DNA from: Spirilliplanes yamanashiensis
Lineage (GTDB): Bacteria; Actinomycetota; Actinomycetes; Mycobacteriales; Micromonosporaceae
Direction: 5' to 3'
NCBI RefSeq assembly: GCF_016863475.1
Contig: NZ_BOOY01000005.1
Coordinates: 62,001-126,000 of the forward strand
DNA length: 64,000 bases
The notes beneath the pieces were generated by a model. That model was given only the letters and a program-made list of their open reading frames with translations. It did no database searches and was not told the DNA's origin. Position 1 is the first letter of the stretch. Every line of letters begins with the position of its first letter. Shown one piece after another: positions 50,298 to 58,020 of the stretch. A program made the translations under genes and the position numbers.

Positions 50298-50440
50298 CCG
50301 CGGGCCTGGCCCGGTGGCGCGGTGCCCGCCTGATCGCGGACCTTGTCCGGCGGGCGCGTTGCCGGCTTGGCCGCGGCATGTTCCGGCGGGCGTGCTGCCC
50401 GCCTGGTCACGGGCCTGGTCGCGGCGGTTGTTCCCGACTG
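50293..50440. repeat. Imperfect ~36-bp tandem repeat, four units
   Basis: Units begin with CCTGxCCGCGG-like cores at about 50293, 50329, 50366 and 50402, at 36-37-bp spacing; the core GCCCGCCTGGTCGCGGGCCT is partly conserved. It starts on the last codons of the PPOX-GNAT gene and runs into the spacer. Confidence 0.55.
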
Positions 50441-50701
50441 GCCGGCGGTGCATCGCCCGCGTGACCGCGGGCCCGACTCCGGTGCGCTGCCCCGTGGCCG
50501 CCGGCTTGACCCGGGCGCCGCGCCACGCCGCTGCCCACCCTGGACCGCAGGCCGGCGCCGGGTCCGCGGTCCATCCAGGCTGGAGTCGGGATCTCTACGC
50601 GGCCCACCTCCCGACCGCGGATCTAGGTCGCGGCCCCGGCACCCGTCCGTGCCGTCGGCTGGTTGGCGGCCCGGCCCGGGCGCTCATTACGCTGGGATCC
50701 C
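50298..50701. other. Non-coding spacer before DUF3046
   Basis: 404 bp without a supported gene; the first 140 bp are the 36-bp repeats and the last 14 bp the predicted promoter of the DUF3046 gene. Open frames through it are shadows with repeat-like composition. Confidence 0.55.
50688..50693 (+). promoter_or_regulatory. Predicted -10 (TACGCT) of a leaderless promoter
   Basis: TACGCT ends 8 nt before the ATG at 50702 of the DUF3046 gene. Confidence 0.4.
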
Positions 50702-50902
50702 ATGCGGTTGACCGACTTCTGGGCCCGGCTGGATCAGACCTTCGGCCCGGCGTACGCCCCGAGCTTCGCCGCCGACCACGTACTCACCGAACTGAACGGC
50801 CGGACCATCAACCAGGCGCTCGCCGAGGGCGTCGACGCGGTCGTGGTGTGGCGCGCCGTAGTCGCCGCGTACCCGGAGCGTGTACCTGCCCGGCTGCACT
50901 GA
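50702..50902 (+). CDS. DUF3046 protein
   Basis: A 66-residue helical protein of the DUF3046 family (MRLTDFWARLDQTFG, then GRTINQALAEGVD and VWRAVVAAYPERVP). Members are found next to recA in many actinobacteria. The function is unknown; the constant position suggests a link with recombination or chromosome maintenance, which is only inference. The two SOS-like boxes of recA begin 7 bp after its stop. Confidence 0.85.
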   Translation: MRLTDFWARLDQTFGPAYAPSFAADHVLTELNGRTINQALAEGVDAVVVWRAVVAAYPERVPARLH

Positions 50903-50908
50903 CAATTT

Positions 50909-50922
50909 CGTACACCCGTTCG
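50909..50922. promoter_or_regulatory. SOS-like box 1 (CGTAC-N4-GTTCG) upstream of recA
   Basis: CGTACACCCGTTCG differs at one position per half-site from the actinobacterial LexA consensus CGAAC-N4-GTTCG. Confidence 0.45.
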
Positions 50923-50940
50923 GGCGTGTCGCTCGAAGAT

Positions 50941-50954
50941 CGTACAGGTGTTCG
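50941..50954. promoter_or_regulatory. SOS-like box 2 (CGTAC-N4-GTTCG) upstream of recA
   Basis: CGTACAGGTGTTCG, 32 bp after the first box, with the same A-to-T change in the left half-site. The flanking GGCTATTGT resembles a -10 region just downstream. Confidence 0.55.
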
Positions 50955-51007
50955 GCTATTGTCCACACCGGCTCACTTGTCCACAGGCCACGGCCCGTCG
51001 GCTGATT

Positions 51008-51030
51008 TTGTCAGACCCAGGGCCTAGCGT
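51008..51030 (+). promoter_or_regulatory. RecA-NDp-like (LexA-independent, PafBC-type) promoter
   Basis: TTGTCAGAC, 8 nt, then TAGCGT matches the actinobacterial RecA-NDp pattern TTGTCRGTG-N8-TANNNT at seven of nine upstream positions with exact spacing. This promoter class is activated by PafBC in mycobacteria. Transcription would start at about 51036-51037. Confidence 0.55.
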
Positions 51031-51093
51031 GACCGCGTGAACAGAAGCTCTTCGGCGAAAACGACCGCGAAGTCGAATGCAGGGGTGTCCGAC

Positions 51094-52140
51094 ATGGCAG
51101 CAGGACCCGATCGGGACAAGGCGCTCGATCTCGCGCTGGCGCAGATCGACAAGCAGTTCGGCAAGGGCTCGGTGATGCGGCTGGGGGAGCGGCCGGTCGT
51201 GCAGACCGCCATCATCCCCACCGGCTCCATCGCCCTCGATGTGGCTCTCGGCGTCGGCGGTCTTCCCCGCGGCCGCGTCGTGGAGGTCTACGGCCCGGAA
51301 TCCAGCGGTAAGACCACGGTCGCCCTCCACGCGGTGGCCAACGCGCAGCGCAACGGCGGCATCGCGGCGTTCATCGACGCGGAGCACGCCCTCGACCCGG
51401 AGTACGCGAAGGCCCTCGGCGTCGACACCGACGCCCTGCTGGTCTCGCAGCCCGACACGGGTGAGCAGGCCCTCGAGATCACCGACATGCTGATCCGCTC
51501 CGGCGCCCTCGACATCATCGTCATCGACTCGGTCGCCGCCCTCGTGCCGCGCGCCGAGATCGAGGGCGAGATGGGCGACAGCCACGTCGGCCTCCAGGCC
51601 CGCCTCATGAGCCAGGCGCTCCGGAAGATCACCGGTGTCCTCAACAACACCGGCACGACCGCCATCTTCATCAACCAGCTCCGCGAGAAGATCGGCGTCA
51701 TGTTCGGCTCGCCCGAGACCACCACGGGTGGTCGCGCGCTGAAGTTCTACGCGTCCGTCCGGCTCGACGTGCGCCGCATCGAGAGCCTGAAGGACGGCAC
51801 GGACGTCGTGGGTAACCGCACCCGCGTCAAGGTCGTGAAGAACAAGGTCGCGGCCCCGTTCAAGCAGGCCGAGTTCGACATCATGTACGGCAAGGGCATC
51901 TCCCGCGAGGGCTCCCTCATCGACGTGGGCGTCGAGCAGAGCATCATCCGCAAGTCGGGCGCCTGGTACACGTACGAGGGCGACCAGCTCGGCCAGGGCA
52001 AGGAGAAGGCCCGGGAGTTCCTGAAGGAGAACCCGGACGTCGCGGCCGAGATCGAGAAGAAGATCCTCGAGAAGCTCGGCGTCGGCGTCACCACGGGCGA
52101 CGCGGCCGGCGGCCCGGTCCTCCCCCCGGTCGACTTCTGA
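51094..52140 (+). CDS. recA: Recombinase RecA
   Basis: A 348-residue RecA with Walker [10 protein letters not shown] (67-75), the [22 protein letters not shown]1 region, [21 protein letters not shown] (L2) and the C-terminal domain ending in Pro/Asp. It drives homologous recombination and LexA cleavage. No intein is present, unlike M. tuberculosis RecA. The ATG at 51094 gives the normal length. A GTG at 51037 in the same frame coincides with the predicted transcription start and would add 19 Ser/Lys/Ala-rich residues. recX follows after a repeat array. Confidence 0.95.
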   Translation: MAAGPDRDKALDLALAQIDKQFGKGSVMRLGERPVVQTAIIPTGSIALDVALGVGGLPRGRVVEVYGPESSGKTTVALHAVANAQRNGGIAAFIDAEHALDPEYAKALGVDTDALLVSQPDTGEQALEITDMLIRSGALDIIVIDSVAALVPRAEIEGEMGDSHVGLQARLMSQALRKITGVLNNTGTTAIFINQLREKIGVMFGSPETTTGGRALKFYASVRLDVRRIESLKDGTDVVGNRTRVKVVKNKVAAPFKQAEFDIMYGKGISREGSLIDVGVEQSIIRKSGAWYTYEGDQLGQGKEKAREFLKENPDVAAEIEKKILEKLGVGVTTGDAAGGPVLPPVDF

Positions 52141-52172
52141 TCCCGTGCCCCGCACGCACCCGTCGCGCGGGC

Positions 52173-52388
52173 CCGCCTCCCCGCGGGCCCGCGCCACACC
52201 CGCCTCCCCGCGGGCTCGCGCCACACCCGCGCCCCCGCGGGTCCGCGCCGCGTCCGTCTCCCCACGGACCGGTGCTAACTCCACCTCCCCGCGGGTGAGC
52301 GCTGTGTCCGTCTTTCCGTGGATCGGCGCTACCTCGGCCTCGCCGTGGGCCTGCGTCACCTTCGCTTCCCCGCGGGCCGTCAGCCAGC
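52173..52388. repeat. Exact-period 27-bp tandem repeat, eight units
   Basis: Units start at 52173, 52200, 52227, 52254, 52281, 52308, 52335 and 52362. The first units read CCGCCTCCCCGCGGGCTCGCGCCAC plus two bases; later ones diverge. The period is a multiple of 3, but no start codon, RBS or family supports translation. The array fills the recA-recX spacer and shares a CCGCGGGC-N3-GCCAC core with the array at 36408-36600. Confidence 0.8.
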
Positions 52389-52415
52389 CCGGCCGCCGCG
52401 GCGAGGTGAGCTGAG

Positions 52416-53435
52416 ATGCCGCCCCGCCGACGCGGCGCCCGCACCGGCCGAGGCTGGGACGCCGCCCCGTCCCGCCGCGCCCCCGACTCCGACTCCGGCG
52501 CCACCGGCCGCCCACGGCGCCGTTTCGGCGACGCACCCCCACCCGACGACGAGTTCGCGCCGTCAGCGGACGAGGCCGGCTGGCCGCCGGGCGTCACGGA
52601 CGCCCGCGCGGCACTCCGCCCCGCCAGCGCCCTGCCCACACCCGCGCGCCCCGCCACCGCCGAGCCGTCCACCCCGGACGACCCGGACGCCTACACGGGC
52701 CGCATCCTCCCGTGGTCCGACCGCCCGCTCACCGACCCCGGCGACGCGGCCGACCGCCCCCCGGCACGCGACGACGAGCCGGCAGACGGCGACCCACCAC
52801 GCCGCCGCGGCACCCGCGGCAGAGGCGCTAACACCGGCGGCCCCGGCGCCGGGGATCAAGCCCGGCAACGCCGCGGCCCGCGAACCGGCGCCGACCAGCC
52901 CCAGAACCAGGGCGAACTGGCCCGCGAGATCTGCATCCGCCAGCTCGCCGTCCGCCCGCGCACCCGCGCCGAACTCGCCAAGGCCCTGACGAAGCGCGAG
53001 ATCGCCCCGGAGGTCATCGCGGAGGTCCTCGACCGCTACGACGAGGTCGGCCTGATCGACGACGCGGCGTTCGCCCGCGCCTGGGTCACCAGCCGCCACC
53101 ACGGCAAGGGCCTGGCCCGCCGAGCCCTGGCGAACGAGCTGCGCCAGCGCGGCGTCGACGCCGAGATCGCCTCGGAGGCCTTGGAAACCGTGGACGACGA
53201 CGCCGAGGCGACGGCGGCACGGGCCCTGGTCGACCGCAAACTACGCTCGGCCCGCGGCACGCCGGAGCAGGTGTTCCGCCGCCTGGTCGGCATGCTGGCC
53301 CGCAAGGGCTACCCGGCGGGCGTGGCCATCTCCGCCGTCAAGGACGCCCTGGCAGCCAGGGACGAGGAGGCGGCGGAGTTCGCCGACAACCTAGACGCCG
53401 AAGCCCTGACAGCCGCCGAAACCACCCCCGACTGA
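52416..53435 (+). CDS. recX: Regulatory protein RecX with a long disordered N terminus
   Basis: A 339-residue protein. The C-terminal half (about 165-325) is a three-repeat RecX domain (ICIRQLAVRPRTRAELAKAL, VLDRYDEVGLIDDAAFARAWV, FRRLVGMLARKGYPAGVAISAVKDAL). It binds RecA filaments and limits RecA activity. The first 160 residues are Pro/Asp/Arg/Gly-rich and predicted disordered, about doubling the usual RecX length. An earlier true start within the frame cannot be excluded, but no better RBS is visible. Downstream of recA as in most actinobacteria. Confidence 0.9.
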   Translation: MPPRRRGARTGRGWDAAPSRRAPDSDSGATGRPRRRFGDAPPPDDEFAPSADEAGWPPGVTDARAALRPASALPTPARPATAEPSTPDDPDAYTGRILPWSDRPLTDPGDAADRPPARDDEPADGDPPRRRGTRGRGANTGGPGAGDQARQRRGPRTGADQPQNQGELAREICIRQLAVRPRTRAELAKALTKREIAPEVIAEVLDRYDEVGLIDDAAFARAWVTSRHHGKGLARRALANELRQRGVDAEIASEALETVDDDAEATAARALVDRKLRSARGTPEQVFRRLVGMLARKGYPAGVAISAVKDALAARDEEAAEFADNLDAEALTAAETTPD

Positions 53436-53527
53436 CCCCGCCGCGCCGACCCGCCCCAGCGACGAAACAGCGGGCGGCCCACCACGCGCAGGGCGGGACC
53501 CCTTCGGCCGAGCAGGCGTAGACGGCT

Positions 53528-53703
53528 CCGGCGATGCAAGGTGGCCGACGCCCGGCCGAGCGATGTCGCGCGCCTTCCGAGCGGTCGAGGTGGGCGACAT
53601 CCGGCGATGCAAGGTGGGCGACCCGGCCGAGCGAGGTGGCGCGCTTTCCGACAGGTCGAGGTGGGCGACACCCGGCGAAGCAAGGTGAGCGATGCCGGGC
53701 AAG
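53528..53703. repeat. ~72-bp tandem repeat, about 2.4 copies
   Basis: Copies start with CCGGCGATGCAAGGTGG-like sequence at 53528, 53601 and 53672 (73 and 71 bp apart). GGTGGGCGAC and GGCCGAGCGA recur in each copy. Confidence 0.7.
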
Positions 53704-53924
53704 GGAGAGGGGGGCCCTTCGACCGGAGGGGCGGATCGGCCGCCGCTGAAGCGATCCGCCGGCCGTCGACTGAGCAGGGCAGGCGCCAGCCGGCAGACGC
53801 AGCAGGCGCGCCCGGTCACCCGAGACCCGGCATCCGGCCGCAGGGAAGGTCGCAACAGCAGCAAGGCGATGAACCGGAAGCGAGGCCCGCGGACAGCAAG
53901 GTGGGGGACAGCGACCAAGAAAGG

Positions 53925-53992
53925 TTTCGGGGTGGGGTGACCCACGGAGGGATCAAGCCTGACCGCCCGGAGTGGGTCACCCCACCCCGAAA
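53925..53992. repeat. Perfect 21-bp inverted repeat (long hairpin)
   Basis: Arm 53925-53945 (TTTCGGGGTGGGGTGACCCAC) is the exact reverse complement of 53972-53992, separated by 26 bp. It can form a very stable cruciform or RNA hairpin. It may be a terminator serving recX or a trace of a mobile element; no adjacent terminal duplications were seen. Confidence 0.75.
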
Positions 53993-54558
53993 CCCCCACC
54001 GCAACCCCCGAAACCCACCGCCCCCCAAGACGGACGAGGGGCCCACCAAGAGAACCAGTAACCGCCCCACCACGCCCCGAAGCGATCACCCTGAGGACCA
54101 ACCAGGGACCCCGTTCACCCAGCGTGAAAAGCCGCTCCGCGATATGTCCGAACATCCCGGATACCCGCCGATAGCTCCTCACCTGCGCGTGAGCGCCCCT
54201 GTGCCGTACGTCCCATCTGCTGCCCGATCATGAGTCCTTGACCGAACCGGCACTCGCGACCTAGCCTCGCGTTACACAAGGATTGCTCGACCATCGCAGG
54301 CTAAGCGCACAACATAGATCGCGTAACAGTACGGCATCGTTTCACCGCTCTGAGTCGGTGAAGGGTGTTCCGCCATCCCGGAGGCCGCGTGGGGTGGCGG
54401 CGTTGACATAGCCGCGGCCGGCATCGGCGTCATAGCGACGTCGGGGTCGGTCGTACGCGCGGCCAGCCGCCTCGGTCGGGCTGTCCCATAGCTGCCGACG
54501 GCCGCGTACCGCCGGGTTTGTCCCGGTCGGCGTGGGCGTGGCGAAGGGAGACGCGGCG

Positions 54559-54597
54559 ATGGTCGACGCCCGCACCGGATCGCCGGTGGCGCGATGA
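54559..54597 (+). CDS. Possible 12-aa upstream ORF coupled to rny
   Basis: ATG 54559 to TGA 54595-54597 encodes MVDARTGSPVAR. It has a strong AAGGGAG 9 nt upstream, whereas rny's own ATG (54594) has only a weak GGTGG. The stop and the rny start overlap as ATGA, the geometry of translational coupling. Confidence 0.35.
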   Translation: MVDARTGSPVAR

Positions 54598-56372
54598 CGA
54601 GCTCTCTCGACTGGGTGCTGCTGGTGGCGGTGGTGGTGCTGGCGGGCGCCGTCGTCGCCGGGATGATCCTCGGGGCGCGGGCGCTGAAGCGGCTGCAGCC
54701 GGGCAAGCCCGTCGTGAATCCCGATGATCCGCAGTTCCTCGCGCAGAAGGACCGCCAGGAGCGGTCGCTGGCGCAGTTGCGGTCGGCGGCGGACGAGGCG
54801 TCGAGTGCCGTGGACGACGCGAAGGCGGCGGCGGCGACGGCGCGGGCCGAGGCGGCCGCGGCGAAGGCGGAGGCGACGGCGGGGCGGGCCGAGGCGAAGC
54901 GGGTGCTGGAGGCGGCGCACGCGGAGGCGGACACGATCCTGGAGCGGGCGCACCGGCAGGCCGAGGCGGACGCCGAGGAGGTCCGGGCGGCGGCGCGGCG
55001 CAGCGGGGAGCGGGAGGTGGCGCTGCTCAACGCCACCGCGAAGGAGAGCGCCGCCGAGGTGGAGCGGCGGGCGGCGCGGATCGACGAGCGGGAGCGGCTG
55101 CACGCGGAGGAGGTCGAGCGGCTCGTCGAGCGGGAGCGCCGGCTGGCCGCGGTGGAGGCCGACCTGGCGCAGCGGGAGCAGGCGCTGGCGCGGCGGGACG
55201 CGGAGCTGCGCGAGGCGGAGGACAAGCGGCGGCTGGAGCTGGAGCGGGTCGCGGGGCTGACGGCGGACGCCGCGCGCGCGGAGCTGGTCGAGGGCATCGA
55301 GCAGCAGGCGAAGCGCGAGGCCGCGATCCTGATCCGGGACATCGAGCACGACGCGCGCAGCACGGCGGAGACGCGGGCCCGGCACATCGTGGTCGACGCG
55401 ATCCAGCGGGTGGCCAGCGAGCAGACCGCGGAGAGCGTGGTCAGTGTGCTGCACCTGCCGAGCGACGAGATGAAGGGCCGGATCATCGGCCGCGAGGGCC
55501 GCAACATCCGGGCGTTCGAGTCGGTGACCGGCGTCAACCTCATCATCGACGACACCCCCGAGGCGGTGCTGCTGTCCTGCTTCGACCCGGTGCGCCGGGA
55601 GATCGGGCGGCTGACGCTGGAGAAGCTGGTACTGGACGGGCGGATCCACCCGCACCGCATCGAGGAGGTGTACGACTCGGCGCGGCACGAGGTGGAGCGG
55701 CTGTGCGACCGGGCCGCCGAGGACGCCCTGGTCGAGGTGGGCATCACGGACCTGCACCCGGAGTTGGCGACGCTGCTGGGCCGGCTGCGGTACCGCACCA
55801 GCTACGGCCAGAACGTGCTGAAGCACCTGGTGGAGACGGCCCACATCGCCGGCATCATGGCGGCGGAGCTGCGCCTGGACGTGCCGACGATCAAGCGGTG
55901 CGCGTTCCTGCACGACATCGGCAAGGCGCTGACCCACGAGGTGGAGGGCAGCCACGCGCTGATCGGCGCGGACCTGGCCCGCAAGTACGGCGAGTCCGAC
56001 GACGTGGTGCACGCGATCGAGGCGCACCACAACGAGGTGCTGCCGCAGACGATCGAGGCGGTGCTGACGCAGGCGTCGGACGCCTGCTCGGGCGGGCGGC
56101 CGGGGGCGCGCCGGGAGAGCCTCGAGGCGTACGTGAAGCGGCTGGAGCGCATCGAGGAGATCGCGGGCGGCAAGTCGGGCGTCGAGAAGGTGTTCGCGAT
56201 GCAGGCGGGCCGGGAGATCCGGGTGATGGTGCGGCCGGAGGACGTCGACGAGATCGGCGCGGCGGTGCTGGCGCGGGACGTGGCGAAGCAGATCGAGGAG
56301 GAGCTGACCTACCCGGGCCAGATCCGCGTCACGGTGGTCCGCGAGTCGCGGGTCACCGAACTCGCGCGTTAG
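54594..56372 (+). CDS. rny: Ribonuclease Y
   Basis: A 592-residue RNase Y: one N-terminal transmembrane helix (about 6-28), a very long Ala/Glu/Arg coiled coil (about 50-235), a KH domain (GRIIGREGRNIRAFE near 300), an HD phosphohydrolase domain (FLHDIGKALTHEVEGSH near 442) and the conserved C-terminal PEDVDEIGAA segment. It starts mRNA decay at the membrane. RNase Y is missing from mycobacteria but found in some actinobacteria. The coiled coil is unusually Ala-rich but of normal length. Convergent with the glutamate transporter operon. Confidence 0.94.
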   Translation: MTSSLDWVLLVAVVVLAGAVVAGMILGARALKRLQPGKPVVNPDDPQFLAQKDRQERSLAQLRSAADEASSAVDDAKAAAATARAEAAAAKAEATAGRAEAKRVLEAAHAEADTILERAHRQAEADAEEVRAAARRSGEREVALLNATAKESAAEVERRAARIDERERLHAEEVERLVERERRLAAVEADLAQREQALARRDAELREAEDKRRLELERVAGLTADAARAELVEGIEQQAKREAAILIRDIEHDARSTAETRARHIVVDAIQRVASEQTAESVVSVLHLPSDEMKGRIIGREGRNIRAFESVTGVNLIIDDTPEAVLLSCFDPVRREIGRLTLEKLVLDGRIHPHRIEEVYDSARHEVERLCDRAAEDALVEVGITDLHPELATLLGRLRYRTSYGQNVLKHLVETAHIAGIMAAELRLDVPTIKRCAFLHDIGKALTHEVEGSHALIGADLARKYGESDDVVHAIEAHHNEVLPQTIEAVLTQASDACSGGRPGARRESLEAYVKRLERIEEIAGGKSGVEKVFAMQAGREIRVMVRPEDVDEIGAAVLARDVAKQIEEELTYPGQIRVTVVRESRVTELAR

Positions 56373-56382
56373 CGTCCGCCGG

Positions 56383-57264
56383 TCAGCCCTGGGGCTCGAC
56401 CACGGCGCTGCCGGCCTCCTCGCCCACCGGTGCGGCCCCGCCCGGTGCCTTCCCGGCGCGCCGGGTACGCCGCTCCAAGTAGCCCGCGAGCGACGTCAAG
56501 GACCAGTTCAACAGGATGTAGATGACCGCGGCAACCATCGCCGCCGCGACGAAATTGCCGAAGTTGGCGCCGAGGTTGTTGACGCCCATCTGGAGGAGTT
56601 CGCTGTAACCGATGATGTAGCCGAGCGCCGTGTCCTTCACCAGGACGACGAGCTGGCTGACGATCACGGGCAGCATCGCGCGCGCCGCTTGCGGCACCAG
56701 AATGTGCTGCATGACCTGGCCCTTGCGCATGCCGACCGCATACGCCGCCTCGGATTGCCCGCGCGGCACCGATCGGATCCCGGCGCGGAACGCCTCGGCG
56801 AGGACCGAACCGTTGTACAGGGTCAGGCCGATGACGACGGCCCAGAACACCGACATCGGCTGGTACGTGATGAACGGGATGCCGTAGAAGATGAAGAACA
56901 TCAGCAGCAGCAACGGAACCGCGCGGAAGAACTCGACGACGGCGCCGGCCGGGATGCTGATGAACCAGTGCTCGGACAGCCGTCCGACGGCGAAGACGAT
57001 GCCGAAGACCAGCGACAGCACCATGGCGACGGCGGCCGCGCTGACGGTCGCCCAGAGGCCGGGGAGGATGAAGTCGACCCAGGTGGTGCTCTGGGTGAAC
57101 GGCTCCCACAGCGGGCCGGCCCACTGGTTCTTCTCCTCGAACTTCGCGTAAATCCAGTACAGCAGCGCGAGCAGCCCGATCCCGAACAGGACGGTCATGA
57201 TCGCGTTGCGCGCCTTCGCCCTCGGTCCCGGGTGGTCGTACAGAACGGCGTCCGTGCTGCTCAT
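56383..57264 (-). CDS. gluD: Glutamate-type ABC transporter permease (second subunit)
   Basis: A 293-residue membrane subunit of the polar amino acid (HisM/GlnP) class with an N-terminal extension helix, about five core helices and the EAA loop SEAAYAVGMRKGQVMQHILVP. The ATG at 57264 overlaps the gluC stop (ATGA), so the two permeases are made together. It ends with a hydrophilic GGAAPVGEEAG tail. Operon order gluABCD is the same as in Streptomyces and Corynebacterium; glutamate as substrate is inferred from that. Confidence 0.88.
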   Translation of the reverse strand: MSSTDAVLYDHPGPRAKARNAIMTVLFGIGLLALLYWIYAKFEEKNQWAGPLWEPFTQSTTWVDFILPGLWATVSAAAVAMVLSLVFGIVFAVGRLSEHWFISIPAGAVVEFFRAVPLLLLMFFIFYGIPFITYQPMSVFWAVVIGLTLYNGSVLAEAFRAGIRSVPRGQSEAAYAVGMRKGQVMQHILVPQAARAMLPVIVSQLVVLVKDTALGYIIGYSELLQMGVNNLGANFGNFVAAAMVAAVIYILLNWSLTSLAGYLERRTRRAGKAPGGAAPVGEEAGSAVVEPQG

Positions 57265-57935
57265 CGCTTCACCGCCAGTCGGTTGGCCAGCCAGCCGAAG
57301 CCGTAGCCGGTCGGGATCAGGACGACCGCGAAGGTGCCGGCGAAGACCAGGAAGATGGGGATGACCTGGTCGCCGTTGAAGTTGATCAGGTTCTTCATGG
57401 CGTTCGAGGATTCCGCCAGGCCGATCGTGCCGACGATGGTGGCGTTCTTGCACAGGGCGATGAGGATGCTGCCGAGCGGAGCGACCACCGCGCGACCGGC
57501 CTGCGGGAGGATCACGATGCGCAGGTTCTGGAAGAATGTCATGCCGATCGCACGGGCCGCCTCTGCCTGACCAGCGTCCACCGTGTTGATGCCGGAGCGG
57601 ATGGCTTCGCAGACGAACGCCGCGGTGTAGACGGCGAGTCCGACGACGCCGAGCCAGAAGTTGTTCAGCTCCAGCTCGTCGGAGAGCACCAGGCCCAGGT
57701 TCGTGTACAGGCCGAAGTAGCAGAAGAAGATGATCAGCGTCAGTGGGGTGTTGCGGAACAGGTTGACCCAGGCGGCCCCGAAGCCCCGCAGTACCGGCAC
57801 GGGGGAGACGCGCATCGCCGCCAGGACGACACCGAGCACGAACGCCGCGAAGCCGCCTGCCGCCGTGAGCTTGAGGATCCAGAGGAAGCCGGTCGTGTAC
57901 TCGTCGAAGTTGGCGGGATCGGAGAAGACGTCCAT
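57261..57935 (-). CDS. gluC: Glutamate-type ABC transporter permease (first subunit)
   Basis: A 224-residue permease with about five transmembrane helices and the EAA motif EAARAIGMTFFQNLRIVILPQAGR near residue 125. FRNTPLTLIIFFCYFGLY is typical of HisQ/GlnP-type subunits. A GC-rich palindrome precedes it and may lower its expression relative to the binding protein gene. Confidence 0.88.
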   Translation of the reverse strand: MDVFSDPANFDEYTTGFLWILKLTAAGGFAAFVLGVVLAAMRVSPVPVLRGFGAAWVNLFRNTPLTLIIFFCYFGLYTNLGLVLSDELELNNFWLGVVGLAVYTAAFVCEAIRSGINTVDAGQAEAARAIGMTFFQNLRIVILPQAGRAVVAPLGSILIALCKNATIVGTIGLAESSNAMKNLINFNGDQVIPIFLVFAGTFAVVLIPTGYGFGWLANRLAVKR

Positions 57936-57980
57936 CTGCCCTCCTCAGGGGCCGTCGCGAGCCGGCGTGCGGGCCGCGAA

Positions 57981-58008
57981 GAGCGGGGCCGGCGCGCCGG
58001 CCCCGCTC
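57981..58008 (-). terminator. Intra-operon palindromic hairpin between gluB and gluC
   Basis: A 28-bp perfect palindrome (GAGCGGGGCCGGCG and its complement, no spacer) downstream of gluB and upstream of gluC on the minus strand. It could partially terminate transcription or protect the gluB mRNA. Confidence 0.6.
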
Positions 58009-58020
58009 GTCACGTGCTGG

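Larger units (their letters stand above)
53436..54558. other. 1.1-kb spacer between recX and rny without a supported gene
   Basis: The stretch holds a 72-bp repeat (53528-53703), a perfect 21-bp inverted repeat (53925-53992) and a small hairpin TTCACCG/CGGTGAA (54341-54362). Open frames on both strands have Arg/Pro/Gly-rich shadow composition and no recognisable domain. The base composition is less GC-biased near 54230-54350, suggesting the rny promoter region. Confidence 0.6.

Noticed and set aside
50314-51027. 237-residue ORF across the spacer and the DUF3046 gene
   Set aside because: Out of frame with the recognised DUF3046 gene and built from repeat sequence.
53391-54182. 263-residue minus-strand ORF in the same spacer
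   Set aside because: It runs into the recX coding region antisense, includes the repeats, and lacks recognisable motifs.
53541-54233. 230-residue plus-strand ORF in the recX-rny spacer
   Set aside because: It crosses the 72-bp repeats and the inverted repeat, has no RBS or family, and composition unlike the coding neighbours.
54342-54560. Minus-strand open stretch upstream of rny reading NPAVRGRRQLWDSPTEAAGRA
   Set aside because: It looked more protein-like than its surroundings, but no in-frame start codon precedes it before the frame enters rny antisense.
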